Counted from the stretch's first letter, positions 33,713-45,945 are shown. The stretch is 64,000 nucleotides of DNA from Eucommia ulmoides (GCA_016647705.1 CM028335.1:36748712-36812711); one strand, 5' to 3'. Notes: generated by a model not told the origin, from the sequence alone. Numbers and translations: made by a program.

Positions 33713-34710
33713 TGGCTTATAGATTATGGTACGATTGACCATGTATCAGCTACTTTTTTCCTATGTACACACATTTAATCCTTTCTCTTGTTGCCTCTTG
33801 TTACTGTTGCTACTGGTTCTATCATTTCTATTCATGGTATCGGTACAAGGGAACCCCGACTCGCCTTCTTTTTATATGATATCTTGTATATTCCTTTCAA
33901 TTCTTTTAATTTGATGTTAGTTAGTAAGCTTACTAAACATATTAATTGCTCTATTTCATTTTTCCCTAATTTTGTCACTATCTAGGATTTGAGGACGTAG
34001 AAGACGATTGGCACAACACGTGGGGAAAATAACCTTTACTACTTTGACAATCGTGACGAGAATTTTGTAACCCCAACTATTGCCTGTTCAGTTGTTGCAT
34101 TTTACCACCAGATTTATTGTTGCCTAGGTCATCCATGTCTTGTAAATCTCAAGAAAGCCTAGTTTACATAATTTTTTTCATTAGATCGTTTGTTTTGTCA
34201 GGTTTGTAAGCATCATCGCATTTTATTTGCTTCCCTAGCTAATGTTCGAGCTTCGAGTCCTTTTAGTTTAGTTCATATACTTGGGGTCCTTCTAATGTTG
34301 CTTCTACATTAGGTTTTCATTACTTTGTCATGTTTGTGCATGATTTTTTAAGAGTTATATAACTTTATTTAATGAAAGATCATTCTGAATTATTTTCCAT
34401 TTTTTGTGTGTTTCGTGTTGAAATTAAAACCCAATTTAATGTACTAGTGCGTATACTTTGAAATGATAATGTTCGAGAATATTTTTCTCAGCCATTTACT
34501 TTTTTTTATGTCATACTCTGGTATCCTACATCAATCCTCTTGTCCTCACATGTCGCAAAAAACTAGAGTCGTTAATCGTAAGAATCAACATCTCCTGGAA
34601 ATGGCTCGTGCTTTACTTATTGAGATAAACATTCCCAAACACTTTTTGGGTAATGCGATTCTTAAAACTTGTTTTTTGATCAATAAGATGCTTTCTCTAC
34701 TCTAAATCAC
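33713..34710 (+). pseudogene. pol: copia protease and integrase, broken
   Basis: The protease motif reads WLIDYGTIDHVS (33713-33748); the usual DSG is DYG, so the active site is altered. Next are GIGTREPRLAFFLYDILYIPF..FNLMLVSKLTKHINCS, the zinc region CLGHPCLVNLKK and CQVCKHHRILF (34120-34240), and the integrase pieces SPFSLVHILGV and YSGILHQSSCPHMSQK..VVNRKNQHLLEMARALL (34515-34620). At least eight stops or shifts interrupt it. Confidence 0.8.
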
Positions 34711-35334
34711 AAGATTTTCCATTCTATTCTTTTTCTTCGTTCTCCCTTGTTTGGTTTACCTCCTTCTATATTTGTGTGTGTTTGTTTTGTTTATTAGTTG
34801 ACTCCAGGTATGGATATGTTAGATCCCCATGCTTTGAAATGTGTCTTCTTCTGCTATTCTCACACATAAGGGCTATCGTTACTATATTCCATCTTTTCTT
34901 CCCGCACATGTGTGTGTAAATGTTATGTTCTTTGAGTCCACCCTACTTTTATGTGCCCTATTGTCTGGATGATTTCAATGTCACACTTTATTTGCCAAAA
35001 TTTCCAATGCTTACCCTACCTTCCTCTGATTGAGACCCCATCCCACTCAATCACACTCTACCTCCTTTGAAGGTATCCTCTCGTCGTCCGAAGCTCGCTT
35101 TAGCGATCCACTGTGCCTGTTGTCCTTGTGTCCTCAGATTCTTCTCTAATTCATCCATCCAATTCTAACTTGCTCATGCCCATTTTCGTTCATAAAGGTA
35201 AGCGCATATGTATTAACCAACCTATTTTTAATTTTGTCTCATATGTGCACCTATTTCCTTCATACTATTCATTTGTTTCTTCCTTATCCTCTATTTATAT
35301 TCCTAACTCTATGTCATAGGTCCTTTCTCACCCT

Positions 35335-35950
35335 GGTTAGACAACTGCAATAGAAGAAGTAATGTTAGCCTTACATCAAAATAGTACTTAGGACCTCGTC
35401 ATGTTTTCACCTGGCAAAATTGGTGTGCACAATCAAGTTGATCCAGATGGTATCATTGATCGACTCAAGGCTCGCTTAGTTGTCAAAAGTTATACTTTAG
35501 TATATGTTCTTGATTACTATAAGACTTTTTCTCCCTTTACCAAGCTCACATTTGTTTGCCTATTTATCTATTTTTCTACTACTTTTTGTTGGACGCTACA
35601 TCTGCTTGACATCAAGAATGCTTTCTTAAATTACGACCTCGTTGAGGAATTAATCATGAAGAAACTTTCTAGGCTCGTTGCTTAGGGGGAGTTCAGTTTG
35701 GTATGTTATTTGAAGAAATCTATTTATGGATTTAAGTAGTCCCCTCGAGCACAGTTTGGGAGATCCATTGAAGTGGTTACTTAATTTAGTCTTTAGTGTG
35801 TTGGAGTCGATTATCCCGTGTTCTACAAGCGCAATACAATTAGGAGAATATTGTTGGTTGTGTATGTGGATGACATCGTGATTGATGGAAATGACCATAG
35901 TCATATAAAGAACTAAAAAAGGTTTTGTATAGTTAGTTTTAAACAAAAGA
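35335..35950 (+). pseudogene. pol: copia reverse transcriptase, broken
   Basis: Motifs: TTAIEEVMLALHQNST, NQVDPDGIIDRLKARLVVKSYT, LDYYKTFSPFTKLTFV, LHLLDIKNAFLNYDLVEELIM (35428-35665). After two stops the palm motif VVYVDDIVID follows, with YVDD at 35863-35874. The longest uninterrupted part is 35401-35685. Confidence 0.85.
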
Positions 35951-36039
35951 TTTGGTCTAGTTGAAGTATTTTTTAGGTATTGAAGTTGCTCGATCGCGTC
36001 AAGGCATTTACCAATCTTAGATTAAATATGTCCTTGATC

Positions 36040-36765
36040 TCTTGAGCGAAATAGGAATACTAAAAGCTAAATCGATTGACTCGCCTATGGATCCAAACAC
36101 AAAAACTGTTGGCAGATCAAGGAGTACCACTGACAGATTCACCCTAATATAGATGGTTGGTTGGGAAGTTGAACTATTTGATGGTTATGAGTCCAGATAT
36201 CTACTTTGTTGTTAGTGTTATTAGTCAGTTCATGCATCGTCCAATGACTTATTACTAGGATCCAATCATTTGTATTCTTCGATATATGAATGGTGTTCTT
36301 GGTTGTAATTTTTTATATTAGAACTTTAGTCACACTTAAATAAGGGTCTCTATAGATACAGATTGGTTGATCACCCTCGAATAGGAAGTCTACTATAGGA
36401 TATTGTTTGTTTGTTGGAGGTATCTCGTTTATTGGAAGAGAAAAAAGAAAAGAAAATAGTGACTCAGTTAAGTGTAGAATCAGAATACAGGACAATGACC
36501 CATACCACATGTGAGCTAACTTGGTTAAAATGTTTGTTAGAAGAACTTGGATTTAAACACTCTTCACCATTGGAAATTCTATGTGATAATTAAGTAACAC
36601 TTCACATTGTATTCAATCCAATCTTCCATGAGAGAACAAAACACATTGAAGTAGATTGTAACTTTATACAGGAACAGCTGTTGCAGAAATTGATTGAGAC
36701 TAGACATGTGAATTCAGTCGATCAGTTAGCTGATTTACTTACTAAACCATGAGAGGGATCAAAGA
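36040..36765 (+). pseudogene. pol: copia RNase H, broken
   Basis: Recognisable pieces: GKLNYLMVMSPDIYFVVSVISQFMHRPMT (about 36160-36250), LSVESEYRTMTHTTCELTWLKCLLEELGFKH (36463-36560), then FHERTKHIEVDCNFI and SVDQLADLLTKP (36628-36750). Stops and a small duplication at EEKKEKKIV interrupt the frame. Confidence 0.83.
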
Positions 36766-36813
36766 TAAAGTACATTTATAACAATCTAAGAGCACACAAC
36801 ATATATGCTCTAA

Positions 36814-36825
36814 ATTAAAGGAGAG
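36814..36825 (+). promoter_or_regulatory. Polypurine tract of Ale-type copia
   Basis: ATTAAAGGAGAG stands immediately before the LTR start TGTTAAGAGG. Confidence 0.7.
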
Positions 36826-36956
36826 TGTTAAGAGGTTATATCATCTCTGTATAAATTAGGGTTTCTATACTGTCTCCTTAATTCAATTATAAATAGAGGG
36901 AGAGGTTGACATATTAGTCAAGTCGTCTCATTTTCCCCATATTCTCTTGTTTAACA
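36826..36956 (+). repeat. Short 3' LTR, 131 bp
   Basis: TGTTAAGAGG...TGTTTAACA has perfect six-base inverted ends TGTTAA/TTAACA. It includes ATTATAAATAGAGGGAG, a TATA box followed by the presumed transcript start. Length and ends fit Ale/Retrofit-type copia. Confidence 0.82.
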
Positions 36957-37858
36957 TCAATGAAATCATTTGAATGATTATACTTTGTGATTTTAACATT
37001 TAGTTTTTCTTTTGTTTCTTGTGAGTCTTCTTGAGCTTCAACTTGGACAACAAAGTCATCAAAGTCATTGGAATGATTATGCTACATGATTTTGAAATTC
37101 AATTTTTTTTTCTTGTGAGTCTTTTTCATGGGCATCAACTTCCTCGCATGCTATTGATTTGGCATCTTCAATGAGTTCTTGTGGTGGGTTTTGGAAATTC
37201 ATATGAAAAATCTTTGAATTATAAACTTTTTGCCAGCATCATCAACATTGTGTGGTTTCAAATAATTCGGTTCAAAGACACTATAGTCTTCTAGAGGCAT
37301 AACATAATCTTTGATTCTTTGGTTTAGACTCGTGTTGTAGAGAACAAAATATGTTTATAATCTCCAAAATAAAAATATGTTGCGAGTCTTTTTTTCATTC
37401 TAGACCATAAGTGGATTTAATTTAGTTCTCTGATATTATAATTCCTACCTCTAATCTGCAGCATAACCTCTTATGTTTCTTGGAGGCATATTGATGTGAA
37501 CCTCACTACTAATATATTCTGATCACTCATTTATCTTTATATTCTTCAATAATCCCCATGTAATCAAAATAATCTTTAATATCAAGCATCCAAATCAAGA
37601 AAATTGGCTGCGAAATTTAAACGTACCATCAAAATATGCAATATGGTCGAACTTAGGGTTGTGTTGCCAAACTGGTTGAAAACAAGCCCTATCGATATTG
37701 TGGTCACTATGATCTCCACGATATTTTTTCACGTTACCCGTGAATTCATCTATTGTCATCTACAATTGTTGCAATCCTGAATAATCTCATGTTTGCCTTC
37801 CAACAATTTAGCTCTTCTAAGTACTTTTTCTTAATTACAATGGCCTATTGATTGGGCA
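36957..37858 (-). other. Unrecognised segment with reverse-strand coding traces
   Basis: On the reverse strand several protein-like readings appear, for example DEFTGNVKKYRGDHSDHNID followed by FQPVWQHNPKFDHIAYFDGT (about 37620-37745) and INMPPRNIRGYAAD..RNYNIRELN (about 37440-37500). They share a frame with a few stops. A degraded gene or transposase is possible; I do not recognise the family. The left part includes a repeated ATCATTNGAATGATTATNCT (36964 and 37062 regions). Confidence 0.3.
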
Positions 37859-38241
37859 TGTTGGCCCAATGAGCTACCCAAGAGGGGGTGAATTGGGTAG
37901 TTATAAAAAAATTAAACAATTAAATCTTTTAATAGTTGATTATCAAATAATCAACTTTTTCGAAATTAATTATTATCTTCGTTATGCAGCGGATAAGTGT
38001 TTAACTAGGTGCACACCCAAACAAAATATAAAGAATAATAACAATGCAGTACACCAAGATATATCCTGGTTTAGCAAGCTAACCTTGTCGAATCCAATCC
38101 CCTGAGCTCCACAGAGATTCACAACCTCAAAACCCATTGATTGCTTTAACGGTAGGAACCAAACACTTAAAATGACTCTTTTCCTAGGCTCATAATCAAC
38201 ATTTATAATTTTCCTTTTCCTAAGTTAAGGAAGAACCTTAT

Positions 38242-39589
38242 TGATAGGTATAATTTGTCTATATATTCCTAAGCCGATTTTGGTAGTTTTCGAGTATTAT
38301 TATAGCATTTTTATATGTTTTAATACATTTTTATTTTTTTTTGTTATAAATCAGCTATTTGGGTCGAAAAAGAATGAAAACGGTCTTTAAACAATCATAT
38401 CGGAGCAAGAACGGTGGGAAAAGAGCAAAAAGACAAAGTTTAGAACCTACAGCCCACCGCTATAGTGGTGAAAATACAGAGAGTTGCCTACAGTCCACCG
38501 TTGCAGTGGTGATCCCACTGGTGCAGCGGTCAAAATGTAGAGAGTTTGCTGACCTCCCTACCGCTGCAGCGGTCACTTTGTAGATAGTTAAGATATTTTT
38601 AGGATATTTTGAGATATTTTGAATCCTATACATATTATCCCTCTTCTCCCTAAATGGAAAAAGATGTTTTTCAGGAGTCTTGAAAGCTTCAAGGTCGTTC
38701 AACCAAGATAAGATCATCAAGGCCAAGAGGAGGAAGCGTTCTCGGAGCGGTTTTAGCGACGAATCTTCAGATAATAGTTAGTCTCCTCGTTTCTCTCTTC
38801 AATTCTTAGTTTAGTTGAATGTTTGAATATGTTTAGCTTGTTTCTAGTTGTATATAGGGCTACAGCCATATGTAACTAAACATATATTGTCTAGCGCTTG
38901 ATTGACTTCATGTAAACGTTGGTTATATTAAATTGATATTTTGTTAATGGTTGTTCATGTTTATCCGATTGTGTTTATTGTTATTCCACGTTTATATGCT
39001 TGTTATGATATATTGAGAATACGAGGTTTGACACTCGGGAGAGGTAACCCCGGATTCAGACTAGGGTTTAAACACAACGCGACGGTTTAATAATCTTGGA
39101 AGGAGTTAGAAAGTGTGTAATCCATGACGTTGGGGCGAGAAGCATGTGACCAAGTGTCATATAGACGCTCGAGGGGGATTTCAGTGTTGACGCGTAGTCA
39201 CATATTCATTCACTTTACACTTGGGAGAGGTAGTGAATGAGATTTCAATACCAAGATTGTCGAATAGGATGAACACCGTTAATGTAAACTAGATTGAAAT
39301 GAATACGTTTAAGTGAACAAAGTTAATCCCTAGGCAATAATTTCCCTTAAACGTCTATATTAGTATATTAGATTAATTAGTTTAATTAGTTAATCAGTTT
39401 AGTATATTAATTATATTAACAAAAATATAAATTTGAGTCACCTAAATAAAGTTTGGTTATGATAATCGCGGTACTCAACGACCGTTTAATCCAATCCCTA
39501 TGGATACGACAACTCTAATTCTTCCAATCTATACTAAAACTTGACCCGTACACTTGCGGTGAAAGTAGCGACGTATTTATGTGCTACCA
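38242..39589 (+). mobile_element. Solo LTR of the Athila-like family, nested
   Basis: 1348 bp, TGATAGGTATAATTTG...GTGCTACCA, with a perfect 5-bp TSD CTTAT at 38237-38241 and 39590-39594. It aligns with the reverse-oriented LTR at 53735-55201 (TGATARGTRTAA start, AACGGTGGGA, CCGCTGCAGCGG hairpins, TTGACACTCGGGAGAGGTAACC, CGGTGAAAGTAGC..end). It splits a family A LTR, so it is the younger of the two insertions. Confidence 0.95.
38430..38590 (+). repeat. GC palindrome array in Athila solo LTR
   Basis: Hairpin units CACCGCTATAGTGGTG, CACCGTTGCAGTGGTG, CACTGGTGCAGCGGT and the perfect palindrome ACCGCTGCAGCGGT alternate with AGAGAGTT (38478-38485, 38539-38546) and AGATAGTT (38582-38589). This spacer is the same word as in the copia family A arrays. 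Confidence 0.85.
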
Positions 39590-40639
39590 CTTATCTTTTT
39601 ACCAGGTTAAAGACTAACCTAATTTTATTATAGGAAGAATCAAAACTTAATCCTTTTAACAGGTTAAAGATCGAACCTCACAACTTTCACAAGTATAATT
39701 TTTCTAGGTAAAGATGGAACATTTACAATTCACTCAAATTAATTCAATTCAGGGAGAATTAGGACCTAGTTCCTTTCAAGAGAAGAGAATAACCTAACCT
39801 TTTTATACTTAGGACAAAGATCAAACCTGAATATTTTTCACCAAAAAAGATTGAAACCTAGTTACCCTAACTAGACACCAACCTAACCGTGTCTAATCTG
39901 CTCAAACTCACAAATACAAAAAATAATGAGTTTTTTCCCACAAGGAGCTTCTACCACCTCAATACTAATAAACTTAATTAATGTCCCAAAATTTACTACG
40001 TGATAGATATAATGTGAGGTAAATTAATATCTGATTAATAATCAATGTGGGTAGCACAAATTTAAGCACGTAATCAATAATCTCACAAAATTGTTTTAAA
40101 AGATTTTTTAGGCTTTTAGATTTGAAAACGATTTTCTAACTATCTTAAAAACCAGGAAAATATAATAATATGAAATCATAATTAAGAATAATAACTTGAA
40201 AATATCTCACCAGGAAAACACCGAAGAATGATAACAAAATAGCAAGATAGCTCAAATTGGTGACGCCAAATCAATCAGCGTTTTAGATCAAGAATTTTAA
40301 CACAAAATCTCTCTCGAAAAATCTCAACATAATGATAACTCTTAGAAAAGTGTATGAACTAATTGTTATTGATATATTTTATCCAATTTTAGCTGGTCTA
40401 TGTATACAGAATGATATCAAGCTCTCCAACGGCTACTTTTCAAAAGATATGCCTCTAAAAGACACTCTTAGACCTTATATAACATAATCATTCAATTCTG
40501 GTGTAATTCACTTAAAATATCTTTGAAAAGTCTCAAATAAGTCCACAAAATATTTCTCAATTATCAATCACAAAAATAGGAAGTATTTAGTTATTCAAAT
40601 TGAGGGAATCATAATTATGTGGACCAAATCAGTATGAAT

Positions 40640-41030
40640 TCAAAATATGTTATCGGTCGACCGATTGATACAGTGTGCAAACCGGGCCAATAAAAATAGT
40701 CAGTCGATTAACTGATCTCTCTTCGGTCGGTTGACCAATTGGTTCAGGGAGTTTTCCCTGTTAAATTCCAACACAATCAGTTGACCGATTGGTTTAGAGA
40801 GTTCACCTGCCAAACCATTAAGCCTATCGGTTGACCAATCTTTCTTGGTCGGTTGATCGATTGGTGGAGGATCTTTACTTTTTACTCTGAAACCTCACTA
40901 TTTCAAACAGTTGACCGATGCCTTCTGATTAGTTGACCGATTGATGCTGGTTGTTCAATTTATTCACCAATTCTGCTCCAAAACCCACTGTTTAATTCAG
41001 TTAACCGATTACTTTTGTTGTTTGATTGCA
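40640..41030 (-). repeat. About 50-bp palindrome array in family A LTR
   Basis: CGGTCGACCG opens the array. TTGACC recurs at 40731 and 40781, and AGGGAGTT/AGAGAGTT at 40746 and 40796, a 50-base period. Further copies are more degenerate (TCGGTTGACC, CGGTTGATCG, CAGTTGACCG). Confidence 0.82.
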
Positions 41031-41416
41031 TTGACCATATACTTCAACTTTTTATCATGATTTTCAATTAGGTCAATTTTAATTTTCTATTTCACATAAA
41101 GAGCACATATTTAATCAATAATTAGGATCCTAAAATTCATCATATCAACACACAAAAATATAAATCATTTAATAGTGTCATGTGTGATCCTAATTCGGGT
41201 TGCATTAAGAGTATAGGAGTGTTGAGTTGTTTTCACCTAATTTTTTCAATGTCTTCAAGATTCTTCACTTTGTCCATCTTTGTACGCTTGACATTTTCTT
41301 CATGATATCTTCAACATAATCAATAAATGGAATCATTTTTCTGAAATACTCAACAAACACATTAGTTCCACAAAAACATTAACCTTTAATTGTTCATCAA
41401 AACCTAGGGATCAACA

Positions 41417-42450
41417 GAGTGCAATCGTCACATATGTTTGTTAACAATGCCAGGATATGTCAAAGATTTGATGCCAATTGGCACAACAGAATAGCAATTG
41501 AAAGATTAGATATTGTTCTAGTAGATGGAAAATGACTATATAGTGTTCGAGCAGACAAGAGGATAATTGAATCCACAAGAAAGAGAAAATTCTGAAGTAT
41601 ATTAGACTTGAATAATTGAATGAATACAAGATTTTAAGTGTGTAATTGTAGGCATCAACTAGTTCTAGACATATAGGAAAAGAATACCATAAAAGTCTAA
41701 TAAAAAAGAACCGAACTTATCCTAATACATGTAAGAAATGAAAACATAATAATAGAAAACTAACTAATGCTAATACATCTAGGGCAAGAAAATATTAAAA
41801 TAATAAAATATGCAAATCCTAGTTAAACTAGGAAATCTTTGTTGGTTGTCTTACATCAGGTGCATAAAAGATTTGCTGGATTGGTGGTTTTTGTTGTAAA
41901 GGTACTGTTCGAGAGATTTGGGGTGGCATGCACTTTTAAGATAAGAGTTGGGATTTAGTTTCAAACCTTGTCTTGAGTTCCGGGGATTTTTTGATTTGGA
42001 CTCCGAGGTTCTGAAAAGATTTATTGAAATGGAAGTTTTCAGTTATGGTAGTTGTTGCCTACCACTGAAGAGATTCAGTGTGGCACAGAGAAATATGACA
42101 ACCGATGGTGGTTGGTCGTTCAAAAATGTTGTTTCTCAGTGACGTTCAATTTATTTTTCATTGATTGTCTCAATGTCGATTGGCTTCACTTGGAAATATA
42201 ATGAAGGTCTAGAGCTTCTACTTTGCATGGTCCACTACCTAGAACTCCATTTACACCCTCGATAATCTAAAAATTAGGGGTTTTTAGTTAAGGAACAGAT
42301 GCAGTACATTCCACATAAAGGTGTCATTAGTTTATGTTTTGATCTTCTGCTTATTGGTGACACACCTATGATCTATAGTTTATCTGATCAGGCCGACCCC
42401 GTTCCCATAGTTTGACTCTCCAACTACCAGGGAGATTTTTGATGATGAAT
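41417..42450. other. AT-rich DNA without recognised gene
   Basis: There is no LTR boundary and no confident domain. The right half (41930-42250) has more even composition and short ORFs such as 41948-42142, which I do not recognise. It may hold the degraded gag of the following copia relic. Confidence 0.45.
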
Positions 42451-44195
42451 ATGCTCAGTTTTTTCATTTTAAGTCTTCCTAGAAAGCCTCCACCCCTATT
42501 GCATTTATAGCTCAACGAAGTAACTTACTGAAAGGCTTTTCCTTCGTCCTTCTTTTACCATTCAATGGGTTATAAACTCTGCTGCCAATGACCACATGAT
42601 ATACCCCATCAATCTTTACACACAGACAATCATCTCTTGTGTTGCATCCTGTTACTATTGTCGATTGTTCCACGGTCTCGATTCGTGGTGTGGGTACTAT
42701 GCAACCCTCGTCTTCTTTATCTTTTTCCTTCAATGAGGTACCTTACTACAAGAATTTCCCTTTGTCCTTCTTCTACCATTCAATGGATTATAGACTCCAC
42801 TTCCAATTACCACAGGTCGGTACCCCATTACTCTTTACACCTAGACAATTATACCCCTTCTTGCATTCTGTAACTGTTGTTGATTGTTTCATTGTCTTGA
42901 TTTGTGGTGTGGGCACTGTGCAACCCTCGTCTTCTTTATCTTTGTCTTCTATTTCATTTTTTTTTTGATATTTATGAGTAAACTTACTAATACCTTAACT
43001 GCTCATTTTTTTTTCCTCATGCTATTCTTATTCAAGATTTAAGGACACATAAGATGATTGGTGACGGGGGTGAGAAAAATGGACTCTTCTGCTTTGATAA
43101 TCAAAGGGGTATTCCTGTTGCATCATCCACTACTTGTACATCTACTGCTTCTGCCCCCCAGATTCATTGCCGTATTGGTCACCTATCTCTTGCCAACCTC
43201 AAGCTTGTTGTTTATAGTATGCATCATGTGGAGTCCCTAGATTATGAATCTTGTTACTTCAAAAAGTATCATCGCACTTCTTTTTCATCCTGGGTTAATC
43301 TAAAAACTTTGAATCTATTTATGTTAGCGCATTATGTTTGGGGTCTTTCTTGTGCCTCGTCTTACTTAGAATTTCATTATTTTGTTACCTTTGTTGATGA
43401 TTTTTTTAGAGTTAACTAGATTTATTTGATGGATGATTGTTTTGAATTATTTTCTCTATTTTGTGTCTTCTATCCTTAAATCCAAAGCCAATTTAGTATG
43501 CATGTTTGTTTACTTAGGAGTGATAGTGCCATTTATTATTTTTCTCAGCTCTTTTCTAGTTGCATATGCTATGAGAACCAATCTCCCTACCGCGCCCCTT
43601 TTACTCCCTTAAAGGTTTACCCTCGTTGTTCAAAAGTTTCATCTGCCCCTTTGACCTCTATTGCCATGCCTATCGTTTCGCATCCTGGATCCTCCATTTG
43701 CCCAACTATCGAGTAATTTCGATATACCCATTACTGGGGTAATGCTCATGTACTAAACATCTTCTATCTAACTTTGCTTCATGTGCACATCTTTCTTCTT
43801 CCTATTCTCTGCTTTTGTTGCTTCTTTATTCTTCGTTTATTTTTCAAAATATGTTTTAGAGGTCATCTCTCACCCTTGTTAGAAGACTGCAATGGGGGAA
43901 GAAATACTTGTCTTACACCAAAATGACGTGTGGAATCTTGATTCTCTCCTACCTTGCAAGACTGTTGTTGGTTCTAAGCTAGTATACACCGTCAAAGTTT
44001 ACCCGGATAACACCATTGATTGTCAATGCATTTTTAGTTTCCAAATGTTACACCCAAGTTTATGGACTTGGTTACTTGGAGACATTCTCTATTGTTATCC
44101 AACTTGCATCTGTTCGCCTATTCATCTCTCTAGCAACCATATTTTGTTGGCCGTTACATCAAATAGACATTAAGAATGCATTCATGATTGGTGAT
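42451..44195 (+). pseudogene. pol: Third copia relic, protease to RT start
   Basis: Same polyprotein type as 33713-35950. Readable pieces are ISIRGVGTMQPSSSLS (duplicated, see next entry), HCRIGHLSLANLKLVV and SLDYESCYFKKYHRTSF (zinc region, 43160-43290), FHYFVTFVDDFFRVN (43370-43418), WNLDSLLPCKTVVGSKLVYTVKVYPDNTID (43930-44020), KCYTQVYGLGYLETFS and LHQIDIKNAFM (44045-44185). It ends abruptly in RT at 44195, where a Tat leader begins. Frameshifts are frequent; RT palm, RNase H and LTR are absent. Confidence 0.82.
42513..42948 (+). repeat. 218-bp tandem duplication inside the protease relic
   Basis: Copy 1 (42513-42730) and copy 2 (42731-42948) share CAAYGARGTANCTTACTNNA, CCTTCTTYTACCATTCAATGG, CTGTTACTATTGT/CTGTAACTGTTGT and the closing CAACCCTCGTCTTCTTTATC. 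The duplicated piece covers the protease active-site region. Confidence 0.9.
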
Positions 44196-44385
44196 TGACG
44201 CACCCTGGATTTTGAAAGCAGGGGAAGCAGAGAATGGGAAGAAGAGGAATACAAATTTTTATTCCTCCCTTTCGAAATCCTCAAAATTCTTTCATTTTTT
44301 GAAAATGAGTTTTCCAAGACTTTTCTAGGCACCAGTTTTAAAAACATTCTTTAGGTCGGTATTTATGTTAGAAAAGGAGCCGCCA
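44196..44385 (-). other. Tat leader, reverse orientation
   Basis: It resembles 48035-49055 (GAATTTTGATAGCGGAGGAAGTAGAGAATCGG compares with GGATTTTGAAAGCAGGGGAAGCAGAGAATGG). AGCCGCCA at about 44375-44384 is, on the reverse strand, TGGCGGCT, the primer-site-like start after the LTR. Confidence 0.6.
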
Positions 44386-45100
44386 TGGGGTTAAATGGAG
44401 CACTAGGTTACCCCGAATTTTAGAAATTCATTTTTATTTGAAATGGCCCAAGTTTTGACTCCAAATAGTTGGTCTTTTACCAGAGATTTCTATAAGTTTG
44501 ATGGTCGGTTATGCTCAGGAAAGGTGTTAAGCACCCCAAAACACACGTCCAAAGACGATGCCTCCATCTAAATAGGTGTTCACGTTTAAACAAAGTCCTA
44601 GTAATTTTCTTTGGTTTTGTTTAACACAATAATTCTCTTTTTATGTTTTTGTCTGCTTTATCCATTTTTGACGTAAGGAAAACAAGAACTATTACTATCT
44701 ATCAGCAGCAACAAATAAAGGAGATTAAGTGAAAAATATTATTGTATTTTTTTATATTGACCGAACCTGTAAATGTTGCCTACGTATCCCAATTTTTACG
44801 AGGAATCAGGTCGAAACATATTTCATCAATTCAAGATGGACTGATTTTTATTTAGATAGATGACCAAACCCATACGTGGGTTGCCTATGTATCTCAGGTA
44901 GGTAATAATCACGTTAATACATAGTTCATCTTGAGATGAGTTTTATTTTGTTTATTTATTTATTTGTGAAACAGGCACATAAATCGCACCAATGTAATCT
45001 AAGGTAGAAATTCATTCCCTTTAAATATCATTTTAAAGTTTATTTGAACTTGTACTTTCGATCCGATACTAAATGAGCAGGAAAAAATGCGGCGTCTACA
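44386..45100 (-). mobile_element. Tat LTR D1, internally shortened
   Basis: Read on the reverse strand it starts TGTAGACGCCGCATTTT at 45100 and ends before the TGGCGGCT motif. Both ends match LTR D2 (49060-51740), but about 1.9 kb of the D2 middle, including its promoter region, is absent. It contains CCTACGTATC..ATCAGGTCG..ATAGTTCATC modules at 44775-44930. Confidence 0.7.
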
Positions 45101-45254
45101 ACTGCCTTTTTTTGTTATGCGAGTTTACTCTTAATGACAAAGAAGGAGACACAAACATTTTGTTTCGCAAGACATGAAAAGTAAGGACAAGATATTTAAT
45201 GCTTATAGTAATTTGGCGAGGAAGAGTTTAGTTGACTCTCGTCGATGTGAAGTT

Positions 45255-45945
45255 CTCGCATCCACCATCAAAGGCAGGGATTTTTCTCATCCGTCAGAGA
45301 TAGGAATTTTTTACTTTCGTCATTAGGATTTTTTTTCCCATCAACAGAGATAGGGAATTTTTGCTTCTGTCACTAGAGACAGGAAGTTTTCACTTCCATT
45401 ACCAAACACAGGGATTTTTTCACTTTTATCACCAAAGACAAGAATTTTTGCTTCTATCACCAGAGACGGGAATTTTTTGCTCATATCACAAGAGATAGGA
45501 ATTTTTTGCTTTTATCACCAGAGATAGGAATTTTTTCACTATTATCACCAGAGATAGGAATTTTTTCTTCTATCACTAGAGACAATTTTGTTTGCTTCTA
45601 TTACTAGAAACAATATTTTTTTATTCTATCACCAGAGACATGAATTTTTTGCTTCTATCATCCGAGATAGGAATTTTTCCCTTCTATCACTAGATATAGG
45701 AATTTTTTGCTTCTATCACCATCTATAGGAATGTTTTGCTTCTATTACTAGAGATGGGATTTTTTTTTCGCTTTTGTCACCAGAGGTAAGAATTTTTTGC
45801 TTCTATTACCAGAATAGGAAATTTTTCGCTTCCATCACCAGAGATGGGAATTTTTTGCTTCCATCACCGGAGACTGGAATTTTTTTGCTTCTATCACCAG
45901 AGACGAGAATTAGACGTATTCATCACCAGAGATGAAAATTTGACA
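45255..45945 (-). repeat. About 29-bp tandem array with CTATC/GATAG hairpins
   Basis: Some two dozen units of the type CTTCTATCACCAGAGATAGGAATTTTTTG (shown here only as a consensus in two halves: CTTCTATCACCAGAG and ATAGGAATTTTTTG). Five-base arms flank ACCAGA. Variants keep pairing: CTGTC/GACAG near 45365 and CCATC/GATGG near 45832-45850. Confidence 0.92.

Larger units (their letters stand above)
33481..36956 (+). mobile_element. Ale/Retrofit-type copia element, 5'-truncated, inactive
   Basis: Protease, GAG-pre-integrase, integrase, RT and RNase H relics occur in copia order, followed by a purine tract and a short 131-bp LTR. The very short LTR and the wording of the polyprotein fit the Ale/Retrofit lineage. 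No 5' LTR matching the 3' one is present upstream, and most of gag is missing. Confidence 0.82.
37859..41416 (-). mobile_element. Family A copia LTR, split by a nested solo LTR
   Basis: It begins TGTTGGCCCAATGAGC and ends GGGATCAACA at 41416. Removing the nested Athila solo LTR and one TSD copy leaves about 2205 bp, the usual family A length. No internal copia sequence flanks it, so it looks like a solo LTR, but its flanks GGGCA and GAGTG do not match as a TSD. Confidence 0.85.

Noticed and set aside
37854-41421. TSD for the split family A LTR
   Set aside because: Flanks GGGCA and GAGTG do not match, so I do not claim one.
45255-45945. Regular short repeats resembling a CRISPR array
   Set aside because: Units are contiguous without unique spacers, and the setting is a plant retrotransposon.
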